Assembly: GCA_021796135.1 (NCBI GenBank)
Contig: JAJYOQ010000017.1
Span: 1-21,927 of the forward strand
Reading direction: 5' to 3'
Origin: Bacteroidota bacterium
Lineage (GTDB): Bacteria; Bacteroidota; Ignavibacteria; Ignavibacteriales; Ignavibacteriaceae
DNA: 21,927 nt
This document shows, piece after piece, positions 8,440 to 16,184 of this stretch (the first letter of the stretch is position 1; the number at the start of each line of letters is the position of its first letter). The position numbers and the translations under genes were made by a program. The notes beneath the pieces are model-generated. The model ran no database searches. It was not told the origin of the DNA and worked only from the letters and a program-made list of their open reading frames with translations.

Positions 8440-9140
8440 AGTTTCTCCTTCCAATTTTTTGAATAATCTCTTTCTCCGAAAATTGCTGAGCCGATTCGAA
8501 GCATTGTAGCTCCTTCCTCTATAGCTATTTCAAAATCAGATGTCATTCCCATAGAAAGCTCTTTTAAACTAAATCCTTCAGAATTTAACTTGTTTTTTAA
8601 TTTGCGTAAAGTAGAAAAACTGTTTTGTATTAATTTTCTGTCGTCCGTATATGGTGCAATTGTCATTAAACCTATAAGATCTATATTTTTGAATTCTTTA
8701 CAATAATACGCAATATCTTTAACTTCACTTTCTCCGACTAATCCTGATTTAGTTTCCTCATCAGATGTTTTTACTTGTAAAAGAACTTTTTGAATTTTAT
8801 TGTTTTTACTGGCATATTTATTTATTTCAGAGACGAGTAAAAGAGAATCAACTGAATGTATATACTCCGCCGATTTTGATACAAATCTAACTTTGTTCCT
8901 TTGCAGATTCCCGATAAAATGCCAAAATATTTTATTCCCAAATTTCTCCGATTTATATTCAAGCTCTTGAGCTTTATTTTCTCCGAAGTCTTTTATGCCC
9001 AGATTATAAGCAGTTTCAATATCATCTAATCCAAAATTTTTAGAAACCGCAATTAGTTTAATTTCAGAATGATCCCTTCCTGATTTTATGCAGGTCTCTA
9101 GAATTTTTTCTTTAACAATCTTTAATCGTTCGGTAATCAT
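8436..9140 (-). CDS. yggS: YggS/PLPBP-family pyridoxal-phosphate homeostasis protein
   Basis: These proteins carry PLP on a lysine in a fold-type III barrel without known catalysis and keep cellular PLP and amino-acid levels balanced. At 234 residues the length is normal. The PLP lysine is Lys34 in IKLIAVSK. Other family motifs follow in order: DFGENKAQE, WHFIGNLQRNK, IHSVDS, VLLQVKTSDEETKSGL, GLMTIAPY, LSMGMTSDFEIAIEEGATMLRIGSAIFG. It is the first gene of the long minus-strand run, starting ATG at 9140 next to a 213-base divergent spacer shared with the phosphate acetyltransferase gene. Its promoter should lie there. It overlaps the DivIVA gene by four bases. Confidence 0.92.
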   Translation of the reverse strand: MITERLKIVKEKILETCIKSGRDHSEIKLIAVSKNFGLDDIETAYNLGIKDFGENKAQELEYKSEKFGNKIFWHFIGNLQRNKVRFVSKSAEYIHSVDSLLLVSEINKYASKNNKIQKVLLQVKTSDEETKSGLVGESEVKDIAYYCKEFKNIDLIGLMTIAPYTDDRKLIQNSFSTLRKLKNKLNSEGFSLKELSMGMTSDFEIAIEEGATMLRIGSAIFGERDYSKNWKEKL

Positions 9141-9353
9141 TTCAAAATTAAGATTGTGAATTTATAGGTTTTATAATCAATAATCAACGTAAATTCATTC
9201 AATTTCAAGATCAACTTAAAAGTATCGCATCTTAAATATATGGAAAAAAATCCTATACTTTATTTATTTTTACACATTTATTATATAATGAGGTTAATTT
9301 TCGCATTTTTTATTAAATTTACAAGAAAATTTTTCAAAATAAGGAATTAGCAA
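9141..9353. promoter_or_regulatory. Divergent intergenic region between yggS and pta
   Basis: These 213 bases of very AT-rich DNA separate the divergent yggS run from pta and must hold both promoters. On the plus strand TATAAT at 9284-9289 matches a -10 box, but no good -35 sits 16-18 bases before it. AAGGA at 9340-9344 is the likely pta ribosome binding site. I see no tRNA, riboswitch-like structure or small open frame in it. Confidence 0.35.
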
Positions 9354-10328
9354 ATGGGTATTAATCTATTATCTGATATAAAAATTAAAGCTTCTCAAAA
9401 ATTAAAAACCATCATTTTACCTGAATCTCATGACGAAAGGGTCCTAAAAGCCGCTGAAGTTCTTATAAAACAAGGGATTGCAGCAATAGTTACAGTCGGA
9501 AACGAAGATAAAGTTTTATCTGATGCCGCAAAAATTAATGTTGATCTAAGCAATGTAAAAATAATTGATCCTGAGCGTTATGAATTATTTGATTCTTTTG
9601 TGAACACTTTTTGGGAATTGAGAAAAGAAAAAGGCGTTACTAAGGAAAAAGCAGTCGATTTATTAAAAAAGGATTTATTTTTCGGAGCCATGATGATCAG
9701 AGAAGGATTGGTCGACGGAGGTGTTGCCGGATCAACAGCTTCTACAGCCGATGTTCTCAGAGCAGGAATACAATGTATTGGGATGGCTGAGGGTATTTCA
9801 ATAGTATCGAGCTTTTTCCTTATGGTATTTCCTGAAAAATCATTTACGTTTTCTGATTGCGGAGTGGTCCCGAATCCGAATGCCGAACAGCTTGCAGATA
9901 TTGCCATTTCAGCTGCAGACAATCATAAAAAATTGACAGGTGAATCGCCTATTGTAGCAATGCTCTCATTTTCCACAAAGGGCAGTGCTCAACATGAATT
10001 AGTCGACAAAGTCATCAATGCAACCAAGATTGTTAAAAATAAACGTCAGGACTTAAAAATTGACGGCGAGTTACAGTTTGATGCAGCAATAGTGGAAGCA
10101 ATCGGAAAGAAAAAAGCTCCGGGCAGTGAAGTTGCCGGGCATGCGAATGTTTTAATCTTCCCTGACCTTAATTCCGGAAATATTGGTTATAAAATTGCTC
10201 AGCGTTTGGGCGGCTGTCAGGCAATTGGACCAATTATTCAAGGATTGAAGAAGCCTTATTTTGACCTAAGCCGCGGCTGCAATTCTGATGATATTGTCAA
10301 TGCTGCAGCTATTGCTGCACTTTCATAA
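9354..10328 (+). CDS. pta: Phosphate acetyltransferase
   Basis: It interconverts acetyl-CoA plus phosphate with acetyl phosphate plus CoA, in acetate metabolism. The 324 residues cover a stand-alone PTA_PTB domain, the short form without the DRTGG regulatory part. Visible motifs are LPESHDERVLKAAE, VDGGVAGSTASTADVLRAG, FSDCGVVPNPNAEQLADIA, MLSFSTKGSAQHE, DGELQFDAAIVEAIG and APGSEVAGHANVLIFPDL with NIGYKIAQRLGG, all in the expected order. The start is ATG with AAGGA about nine bases upstream. No acetate kinase gene is next to it in this window. A phosphate butyryltransferase is less likely, because the motifs fit Pta closely and the length is right. Confidence 0.93.
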   Translation: MGINLLSDIKIKASQKLKTIILPESHDERVLKAAEVLIKQGIAAIVTVGNEDKVLSDAAKINVDLSNVKIIDPERYELFDSFVNTFWELRKEKGVTKEKAVDLLKKDLFFGAMMIREGLVDGGVAGSTASTADVLRAGIQCIGMAEGISIVSSFFLMVFPEKSFTFSDCGVVPNPNAEQLADIAISAADNHKKLTGESPIVAMLSFSTKGSAQHELVDKVINATKIVKNKRQDLKIDGELQFDAAIVEAIGKKKAPGSEVAGHANVLIFPDLNSGNIGYKIAQRLGGCQAIGPIIQGLKKPYFDLSRGCNSDDIVNAAAIAALS

Positions 10329-10341
10329 ATTTAATGAAAGT
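10319..10341 (+). terminator. Possible hairpin terminator overlapping the pta stop codon
   Basis: ACTTTCAT at 10319-10326 and ATGAAAGT at 10334-10341 form an 8-bp stem with a 7-base loop. The pta TAA (10326-10328) falls inside it. A moderately T-rich stretch (TCTCTTAATTCTCT) follows, but there is no true T-run and the stem is AT-rich, so this is a weak call. Confidence 0.3.
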
Positions 10342-10456
10342 TCTCTTAATTCTCTAGTGTTCATGATCTAATGCAATTAATCAAAATTATTATTAATTTA
10401 ACTTTTAAGTTGATATGTTGTTGTATTAATTACAAAATAAATAAGGAGTAATAATA

Positions 10457-10912
10457 ATGCTAAAAGAATTCAAAGAATTTGCAATGAAGGGAAATGTTCT
10501 TGACATGGCTGTCGGTATTATTATAGGCGCAGCTTTTGGGACAATTGTTAAATCTCTTGTTTCTGATATAATAATGCCGCCGATTGGTATGATTTTAGGC
10601 AATGTAGATTTTTCAGAACTTTTTTTGGTGTTAAAATCGGGAGCAAAAGCTGCCGGTCCCTATGCTACTTTAAAAGATGCAAGCGCTGCCGGTGCAATTA
10701 CAATAAATTACGGATTGTTTATAAATACTGTCATTAGTTTTTTGATTGTTGCCTTTTCGGTATTCTTACTTGTTAAAGGTGTAAATCAATTAAAAAAGAA
10801 AAGTGAGTCTGCAGAACCTCAAGCCCCTATGACAAAAGATTGTCCATTTTGCTTTTCTAAAATTCCGATACAAGCTATTAAATGCTCTCATTGTTCTTCT
10901 GAATTAGTATAA
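10457..10912 (+). CDS. mscL: Large-conductance mechanosensitive channel MscL with C-terminal zinc-ribbon-like tail
   Basis: MscL is a homopentameric inner-membrane channel that opens on hypo-osmotic shock. The N-terminus ([19 protein letters not shown]) and TM1 (about 15-45, [16 protein letters not shown]) are diagnostic. The periplasmic loop follows and TM2 is at about 84-107. After a Lys-rich cytoplasmic helix the 151-residue protein ends with Cys129-x2-Cys132 and Cys143-x2-Cys146 (CPFC...CSHC), a rubredoxin-like or zinc-ribbon knuckle not present in E. coli MscL. The start is ATG with AAGGAG at 10443-10448. The spacer before it is 128 bases and the next gene starts 15 bases after its stop, so the pair may be co-transcribed. 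Confidence 0.95.
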   Translation: MLKEFKEFAMKGNVLDMAVGIIIGAAFGTIVKSLVSDIIMPPIGMILGNVDFSELFLVLKSGAKAAGPYATLKDASAAGAITINYGLFINTVISFLIVAFSVFLLVKGVNQLKKKSESAEPQAPMTKDCPFCFSKIPIQAIKCSHCSSELV

Positions 10913-10927
10913 TTAGATAATGCTTTT

Positions 10928-11677
10928 ATGAAACTTAAATTGTTTTTTATCTTTATATTATTTTTGCTAGCTCTTTCCGGCAGCAAATCGGCTGCTCAAA
11001 ATAAATTTTCTAAAACTATCTATCAAACATCACCGATATCAGCATTAGTGAATGGTTTTGATAACGACAGCTTCACTGTTGCCGAAATCAAAAAGCATGG
11101 TGATTTTGGACTAGGAACTTTCAATGGGGTTAATGGCGAAATGATAATTCTTAACGGAAAAGTTTATAGAGCAGATTATACGGGCAAAATATCTATACCT
11201 GATAATTCATGGCAATCCCCTTTCGTTACGGAGATATATTTTCATGCCGATACTTCTATAACTCTAAAAGACACTTTAAGTTTTTCTTCTCTCGAAAATT
11301 TTATCAATAAAATTTTTCCTTCAAAAAACATTATTTGTGCAATTAAAATTGAAGGACTGTTTAAATACGTTCAATATAGAAGTGAAAAAAAACAGACAGC
11401 AGCTTACTCTAATATAGTTGATGTTATAAAACAACAGTTTATTTATAATATGTCTAATATAAATGGAACAATGGTTGGATTTTATTATCCAGATTATTTA
11501 AAGGATGTAAATGCTGCCGGTTATCATTTTCATTTTCTTTCCTTAGATAAAAAATTGGGTGGACATGTATTGAATTTAATGACAAAGAATATAAAAATTC
11601 AAATTGAATACGCTGACAATCTTGATATGAGAGTTCCGAAAGCGGTGGGTTTTTATAAAATAAAATTGCAAAATTAG
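10928..11677 (+). CDS. budA: Alpha-acetolactate decarboxylase, exported
   Basis: The enzyme decarboxylates (S)-2-acetolactate to (R)-acetoin. Residues 1-23 are a signal peptide (KLKLFFIFILFLLALSGSKSAAQ), so the mature enzyme is probably periplasmic or lipid-associated. The family core is clear: GLGTFNGVNGEMIILNGKVY (61-80), with Glu71 matching the conserved glutamate, and YRSEKKQ near 150. GYHFHFLSLDKKLGGHVLN supplies the zinc ligands His200, His202 and His213. The 249-residue length is typical of the secreted form. It follows mscL by 15 bases and its stop overlaps the stop of the convergent pseudouridine synthase gene. No acetolactate synthase gene is in the window. Family assignment is firm; the gene symbol (budA/alsD) is by homology class. 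Confidence 0.88.
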   Translation: MKLKLFFIFILFLLALSGSKSAAQNKFSKTIYQTSPISALVNGFDNDSFTVAEIKKHGDFGLGTFNGVNGEMIILNGKVYRADYTGKISIPDNSWQSPFVTEIYFHADTSITLKDTLSFSSLENFINKIFPSKNIICAIKIEGLFKYVQYRSEKKQTAAYSNIVDVIKQQFIYNMSNINGTMVGFYYPDYLKDVNAAGYHFHFLSLDKKLGGHVLNLMTKNIKIQIEYADNLDMRVPKAVGFYKIKLQN

Positions 11678-12252
11678 CTTTTAAGGAGGCGGACTTCTTC
11701 CTCTGAAAGTTTACGCAGGTTTCCCGGCTTAAGATCGTTCAGTAAAATATTTTTTATTCTAATTCTGATTAGCCGCAAGGTGGGATGTCCTATTGAGGCT
11801 GTCATTTTGCGCACCTGTCTATTCCTCCCTTCAATTATAGTCAGGCTTATCCAGCAAGTTGGAATATTTTTTCTTTCTCTAATAGGGGGAATTCTATCCC
11901 AGACAACTGGGTTTTCTACTATTTTCGCTTTTGCAGGAAGAGTAAGTTTTTTTTCGATTATTACTCCCTTCTCCAATTTTTCTAACTCAGAATCACTTGG
12001 TATGCCTTCAATTTGGCAAAGATATTCTCTTTCATGATTATTATCGGGATTTAGGATAAAGTTAGTCAACTGGGTATCATTTGTTAAAAGAAGAAGTCCC
12101 TCGCTATCTAAATCAAGTCTGCCGACGGGATAAACATCCTTTATATTTCCCAGATATTTAGATAATGTTTTCCTTCCTAAGCCGTCCGTAAATTGAGAAA
12201 GCACATCAAATGGTTTATTAATTACATAATATGAAAAATTATTTTGGTTCAT
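11674..12252 (-). CDS. rluE: RsuA/RluE-type pseudouridine synthase lacking the S4 domain
   Basis: This RNA pseudouridine synthase of the RsuA/RluB/E/F family has 192 residues. It starts directly at the catalytic domain (YYVINKPFDVLSQFTD), so the S4 domain of RsuA, RluB and RluF is missing, as in RluE, which modifies U2457 of 23S rRNA. GRLDLDSEGLLLLTND carries catalytic Asp47. REYLCQIEG, then TIIEGRNRQVRKMTASIGHPTLRLIRI, completes the family pattern. It overlaps the preceding glycosyltransferase gene by 14 bases and, convergently, the acetolactate decarboxylase stop by four. No S4 coding is visible upstream, so this is the short form and not a truncation. The target assignment is inferred from domain layout. 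Confidence 0.85.
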   Translation of the reverse strand: MNQNNFSYYVINKPFDVLSQFTDGLGRKTLSKYLGNIKDVYPVGRLDLDSEGLLLLTNDTQLTNFILNPDNNHEREYLCQIEGIPSDSELEKLEKGVIIEKKLTLPAKAKIVENPVVWDRIPPIRERKNIPTCWISLTIIEGRNRQVRKMTASIGHPTLRLIRIRIKNILLNDLKPGNLRKLSEEEVRLLKS

Positions 12253-12886
12253 AGGTATTTGTAATGCTGTTAAGTGTATCTCGATAATATTTATAAGTAT
12301 TAAAATTTACTTTTTGGATATTAAATATTTTTCCGGCTCTTTCAAGGAATTCTGAATCTTCGCTATACTCAATATTCCTAAATCCGTTTAGTTTGTAAAA
12401 TACTTTTCTCTTACCAAAAAAAGTTCCTCCGATAACGCATTCCGAAAGGTGAATAAGTTTCTTTGAATCGTATTTATCTCTGACATATTCATCACCGATA
12501 ATTTTTGCGCTTCCATGAATTAAATCAATATTCGGATTATTTATCATAAATTTATAATGTTTATCAAGGTGGTCGAACTCAATCTCATCATCACTATCCA
12601 GAAAAGTAATAAAAGCACCTTTTGATTCAGATATTCCTTTATTTCTGGTAAGCGGAAGTTTTCTGTTTGAATGCCAATAAACTTTTATTTTTTTATTTTT
12701 AGCTTCGAATTCTTTTAATATTTCCAAGGTATTATCCGTACTGCCGTCATCAACAGCAACAAGTTCCCAGTCTTCAAAAGATTGATGAATAAGTGAATTA
12801 ATGCTCCTGCTCAAAAGACTTGCCCTATTATAAACTGCCATAATAACCGAAACTTTAGGTATCCCGTCGCTAATGTTAAACAACAA
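12239..12886 (-). CDS. Family 2 glycosyltransferase (GT-A fold)
   Basis: A short, soluble GT2 enzyme that would move a sugar from a nucleotide sugar to a glycan or lipid acceptor. Motifs are VSVIMAVYNRASLLSRSINS at the N-terminus, VDDGSTDNT (45-53) for nucleotide binding, TRNKGISESKGAFITFLDSDDE with the metal-binding DSDD at 97-100, and YSEDSEFLERAG where the catalytic ED usually sits. At 215 residues it lacks membrane segments. The start is one of two tandem TTG codons (12886 or 12883), with AGGA four or seven bases upstream and no nearby ATG. The following pseudouridine synthase gene overlaps its 3' end. A surface-polysaccharide role is inferred from the GT9 gene nearby. Donor and acceptor are unknown. 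Confidence 0.85.
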   Translation of the reverse strand: MLFNISDGIPKVSVIMAVYNRASLLSRSINSLIHQSFEDWELVAVDDGSTDNTLEILKEFEAKNKKIKVYWHSNRKLPLTRNKGISESKGAFITFLDSDDEIEFDHLDKHYKFMINNPNIDLIHGSAKIIGDEYVRDKYDSKKLIHLSECVIGGTFFGKRKVFYKLNGFRNIEYSEDSEFLERAGKIFNIQKVNFNTYKYYRDTLNSITNTYEPK

Positions 12887-13126
12887 ATATTCCTCTTAAT
12901 AATAAATTCATTTAATAAAAAATAGCTATTTAAAATATTAGTCGAAAGCCCCTTTGACTTCCATATGATTACCGACAAATATAGTAATGTGACAAAAAAT
13001 TCTGCTGTATTGTTTCGATATTTCAATTGTCTTAAGGTTTAGTTATTTTAGCGGTAATTTAGGATTGATTTTATTGCATTATGACAAATTTCAGACCATA
13101 AAAATTAAATTTTGAAGGAGAAAAGT
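12887..13126. promoter_or_regulatory. Divergent intergenic region, no gene seen
   Basis: This 240-base AT-rich spacer lies between the minus-strand glycosyltransferase and the plus-strand small protein and must carry both promoters. AAGGAG at 13115-13120 is the ribosome binding site of the small gene. I found no convincing -35/-10 pair, RNA gene or hairpin. Confidence 0.3.
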
Positions 13127-13345
13127 ATGTCATTCCGCGATCAACAAAAGTTTTTAGATGCTTTAAAGAAGTATGAAAAAAAATTTGAGAAGAAAGAACT
13201 TGAAGATTATAAGATGTTCATAAAAATGCAGAAAGATGACGAAGATTTTGATTCCATATCCTTTGAGCGGCTTCAGGAGCTTTATTCCAAATATGATAAG
13301 CCCGTTGACAAAAGTAAATATGACACTTACTTTAAGAAAAAATGA
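13127..13345 (+). CDS. Small highly charged helical protein, unknown
   Basis: This encodes 72 residues starting MSFRDQQKFLDALKKYEKKF and ending DKSKYDTYFKKK, rich in Lys, Asp and Glu with no membrane segment or cysteine. I do not recognise a family. The start is ATG at 13127, with a strong AAGGAG six bases upstream; the frame also reads from TTG at 13112 but that codon sits within the ribosome binding site. The strong site and the well-spaced flanking genes support it as a real gene. It is followed after 39 bases by the GT9 glycosyltransferase, possibly in the same transcript. The helical, charged character could suit protein or RNA binding, but nothing in the sequence decides that. Confidence 0.7.
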   Translation: MSFRDQQKFLDALKKYEKKFEKKELEDYKMFIKMQKDDEDFDSISFERLQELYSKYDKPVDKSKYDTYFKKK

Positions 13346-13384
13346 CCTAAACTTATCTTTCCTTTTTCTAGCCGGAATTCATTA

Positions 13385-14458
13385 ATGAAGAAAATTTTAA
13401 TCATTGCTCTATCCGGAATAGGGGATGCATTGATGTTTACTCCTTCGATAGAACTGCTTCGAAAGTTACTGCCTGATGCAAAAATCGAAGCTCTTACGAT
13501 GTTCACGGGAGCGAAAGAAATGTATGAAAGGAATCCTTATATTGATCAAGTACACTATTTTGATTTTTTAAATAGCCCTAAATTTTCATCTTTAAAATTT
13601 ATAATGGGGCTTCGGGGAAAGTATGATGCCACGATCAATGTATATCCATCGAATAGAAAAGAATATAATTTAATAAGTTTCCTTCTCGGGGCGAAATCCA
13701 GATGTGCTGCAACATATATTAGAAAAGACTTTCAAAATTTGGGATTTCTTAACAATATAAGGATTAACGAAATTGATACGCAGCATAATGTACGTACCAA
13801 TATAAAGATTATTGAAAAGCTATTAAAAATAAATATTGATGAAGAGCCTGACTTATTATTCCCCTTAACCGAACAGGATGAAAACGCTGCTTCGAATTAT
13901 TTTAATGAAATAAATTTAAAAGAAAAAGATTTAGTCATCGGAATTCATCCCGGATCTGCAACACTGAAAAATCATATTAATAGAAGGTGGGCGCCTGAGA
14001 AATTTGCAAAGCTTGCAAAACGATTGATTTCAGATTTTGGTGCAACAATATTTATTTTCGGCGGTCCTGATGAAAATGAATTAAAAGATTCAGTCAAGAA
14101 TATGATCGGACATTCTTCAGCGCACATTATAAATACGAAGACATTCCCGCAAAATGCGGCAATAGCTAAACGCTGCGATGTTTTTGTCACTAATGATTCC
14201 AGCATGATGCATGTTGCCTCGGCGCTTAAAAAGAATGTAGCAGCGTTGATAGGACCTACAAATGCGGATTATATTCATCCATGGAAAACAAATTACAAAA
14301 TTATTTCACTGAATTTGGACTGCTCACCCTGTTTTTTTTACTCACCGAGACCGCTTATTTGTACAAGAAATGATACGAAATATAAATGTATAAAAGAAAT
14401 AGAAGTTGATACTGTTTATAATGCCGTAAAAGGTTTTATAAATGAAATCAAAAAATAA
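13385..14458 (+). CDS. Family 9 glycosyltransferase (ADP-heptose:LPS heptosyltransferase-like)
   Basis: GT9 enzymes add heptose or related sugars to the LPS core on the cytoplasmic face of the inner membrane. The 357-residue protein has the GT-B two-domain layout. The N-terminal half opens KKILIIALSGIGDALMFTPS, the GDAL(M/L)-x-TP motif of heptosyltransferases. The C-terminal half carries GIHPGSATLKNHINRRWAPE, then GATIFIFGGPDE, and TNDSSMMHVASALKKNVAALIGPT, which matches the conserved TNDSGxMHLA-xx-xxPxVALFGPT pattern. A Cys-rich patch follows (CSPCFFYSPRPLICTRNDTKYKC), common in this family. The start is ATG at 13385 with only a weak ribosome binding site, and it ends three bases before the convergent LOG gene. 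It suggests an LPS-bearing Gram-negative; exact donor sugar is unknown. Confidence 0.85.
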   Translation: MKKILIIALSGIGDALMFTPSIELLRKLLPDAKIEALTMFTGAKEMYERNPYIDQVHYFDFLNSPKFSSLKFIMGLRGKYDATINVYPSNRKEYNLISFLLGAKSRCAATYIRKDFQNLGFLNNIRINEIDTQHNVRTNIKIIEKLLKINIDEEPDLLFPLTEQDENAASNYFNEINLKEKDLVIGIHPGSATLKNHINRRWAPEKFAKLAKRLISDFGATIFIFGGPDENELKDSVKNMIGHSSAHIINTKTFPQNAAIAKRCDVFVTNDSSMMHVASALKKNVAALIGPTNADYIHPWKTNYKIISLNLDCSPCFFYSPRPLICTRNDTKYKCIKEIEVDTVYNAVKGFINEIKK

Positions 14459-14461
14459 TAA

Positions 14462-14989
14462 TCAGCTTAACCTGTTTTTAAAATAGCTGACAATATCTTC
14501 GACATTATCAAGACAAGCAATTAATCCTGCAGAGCGTTTTTCAAACTCAATTTGTTTTTCCATAACACTAACAATTTCTTTCCACATTTCTGAATTACAA
14601 ACAGCAGGTTTTTTCTTGGACAGATTTTTATTCATCAATTCCCAGACAGCAGCTAATTCCAATAAGGTGCCGGTTCCTCCTTTTAGAATCACATAGCCGT
14701 CACCGGTTTCGATAAGTTTTAGAATTCTTTCAAACAGGGTAGTACATTTTATTTCTTTAGTAAGGAATTCGCTTGGTGTTGCACCCCATAAGTCGACAGT
14801 AATTCCGATAGCCGCACCGCCGCACTCAGCAGAGCCCTTTGAAGCAGCGTGCATTATACCGCGGTAGCCGCCGGTACAGACATCAAAGTTATTCAACGCT
14901 AAAGTTCTGCCTAATTGATAAGCAAAATCAAATTCGCTATCCCCTTCTTTAGGAATTGAGCTTCCGAAAATCGTAATTATTTTTTTCAA
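14462..14989 (-). CDS. LOG-family protein (TIGR00725-like, putative nucleotide phosphoribohydrolase)
   Basis: The 175-residue Rossmann-type protein belongs to the LOG family, whose best-known members release cytokinin base from its riboside monophosphate; many bacterial members act on other nucleotides. It starts KKIITIFGSSIPKEGDSEF, has CTGGYRGIMHAASKGSAECGG (39-58) and the signature loop KGGTGTLLELAAVWE (103-117). The usual PGG of PGGxGTxxE is KGG here, which may affect activity. The start is TTG at 14989, 14 bases after the aldo/keto reductase, with no ATG nearby in frame and a weak ribosome binding site. The two genes are probably one transcript. Family assignment is good; substrate unknown. 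Older databases label these lysine decarboxylases, which is wrong. Confidence 0.8.
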   Translation of the reverse strand: MKKIITIFGSSIPKEGDSEFDFAYQLGRTLALNNFDVCTGGYRGIMHAASKGSAECGGAAIGITVDLWGATPSEFLTKEIKCTTLFERILKLIETGDGYVILKGGTGTLLELAAVWELMNKNLSKKKPAVCNSEMWKEIVSVMEKQIEFEKRSAGLIACLDNVEDIVSYFKNRLS

Positions 14990-15003
14990 GACTATCTTAT
15001 GGA

Positions 15004-15984
15004 TTATAAATAAAAATTCTTATCCCATTTATGAACTTTTAGTTCTTCTAAAAGTTCAGGAGAAAGCGGACCTTTGTTAATAGACTTAATATTCGCATTA
15101 AGGTTTTTCTCTTTTCGCATACCGGGAATAACAGAAGTAACAGCTTCGAAGCTAATGATATATCTTAAGGCAGCTTCAGCCAATGATTCAGTTTCTAATT
15201 TAACATCATTCCATAGTTCGTCGGCGCGAAGTTTGACTTCGACTTTTCTTTTATCCTTGAAATAGCTATTTCTGAAATCGCCCACCGGGAATTCCGTTGA
15301 AGGGTCGATATTACCGGTTAGAGCGCCCTCATCAAAAGGCACTCTGGCAAGGATACTGATTTTATTTTCATGGCAAAACGGAAAAAGTTTTTCTGAAGGT
15401 TTTTGTTCAAAGATATTAAAAATAACCTGGAAACTATCGATCAGTCGGGTTCTGCCGGCTTCGATGCCGTTATTTGGCTGGTGGTCATTAATAGAAATTC
15501 CGAAGAAGCGAACTTTTCCGTCTTTTTTTAATTTATGGATGGCTTCTTTCCAATCATCTTCCTTTGCCCATTTATCATTCCAAACATGAAATTGTTGAAG
15601 GTCAATGTAATCTCGTTTCAGGTTACGCAGACTTTCTTCAGTTTTTTCTATGATATATTTTGCGGGAAATGATTCTTTCAAAGTGGAATTATCCGAAGCA
15701 GGCCATTCATTTTTTTTTGACGGAACTTTAGTAGCAATAAATAATTCCCGACCGGACTCGGCTTCGACTTCGCCGACCAGCTTTTCGCTGTGCCCGTTAC
15801 CGTAAACAAGAGCGGTATCGAAGAAATTGATCCCCGAATCAATTGCTTTGTGTAAAGTTTTTTTAGATTCTGCATCATCTGCACCAATCCACATAGTTTT
15901 GCCAATCCCCCAGCAGCCGAATCCAAGCTGCGATATTTTGTACCTGGACTTTGCAAATTGTTTCATTAACATAATTTTACTCAC
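15004..15984 (-). CDS. Aldo/keto reductase
   Basis: An NADPH-dependent oxidoreductase with the (beta/alpha)8 barrel. The catalytic tetrad is visible with numbering from the longest start: Asp56 (INFFDTALVYGNG), Tyr61, Lys86 (LFIATKVPS) and His133 (DLQQFHVWND). The C-terminal cofactor part reads AALRYIISFEAVTSVIPGMR, typical of the family. Length from the GTG at 15984 is 326 residues; in-frame ATGs at 15972 and 15966 are alternatives. The latter would give MKQFAKSRYKISQLGFGCWG, which begins close to the usual family N-terminus. None has a strong ribosome binding site, so the start is unsettled within 18 bases. It precedes the LOG-family gene. The physiological substrate cannot be read from sequence. 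Confidence 0.88.
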   Translation of the reverse strand: MSKIMLMKQFAKSRYKISQLGFGCWGIGKTMWIGADDAESKKTLHKAIDSGINFFDTALVYGNGHSEKLVGEVEAESGRELFIATKVPSKKNEWPASDNSTLKESFPAKYIIEKTEESLRNLKRDYIDLQQFHVWNDKWAKEDDWKEAIHKLKKDGKVRFFGISINDHQPNNGIEAGRTRLIDSFQVIFNIFEQKPSEKLFPFCHENKISILARVPFDEGALTGNIDPSTEFPVGDFRNSYFKDKRKVEVKLRADELWNDVKLETESLAEAALRYIISFEAVTSVIPGMRKEKNLNANIKSINKGPLSPELLEELKVHKWDKNFYL

Positions 15985-16118
15985 TTTCTAGAATTTCGTT
16001 TAATAAATTAGAATTTATTAAAACCAGAATTAAAATACTATTTTAAAAGATATTTGCAAATTCAAAAAATAATAATAGCGAATAAAGGTTTTCGAAATTC
16101 TTTTGACAGAAGATTTAG

Positions 16119-16152
16119 TTTGCACTTTTTATTTTATTAAAGTATGTTTTTG
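16119..16152 (+). promoter_or_regulatory. Possible Bacteroidetes-type promoter for the mce gene
   Basis: TTTG at 16119-16122 is followed after 20 bases by TATGTTTTTG at 16143-16152. This resembles the TTTG-N19/21-TAnnTTTG consensus of Bacteroidetes primary sigma factors, except that two extra T separate the final G. The start codon lies about 30 bases further on. The match is imperfect and AT-rich DNA gives chance hits. Confidence 0.3.
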
Positions 16153-16184
16153 ATACATAAAATAAAATCCTATTAATAAAAACA

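Noticed and set aside
9578..9922. 114-residue minus-strand frame inside pta
   Set aside because: It is antisense to a clear phosphate acetyltransferase and has no recognisable motif.
12811..13026. 71-residue minus-strand frame overlapping the start of the GT2 gene
   Set aside because: It overlaps the well-supported glycosyltransferase in another frame and has no family resemblance or good ribosome binding site.
15678..15956. 92-residue minus-strand frame inside the aldo/keto reductase gene
   Set aside because: Same-strand, other-frame reading of conserved reductase sequence; a shadow.
16103..16140. TTGACA at 16103-16108 as a sigma-70 -35 box for mce
   Set aside because: The nearest -10-like hexamers (TATTTT, TATTAA) are 21 or more bases downstream, too far for a sigma-70 promoter.
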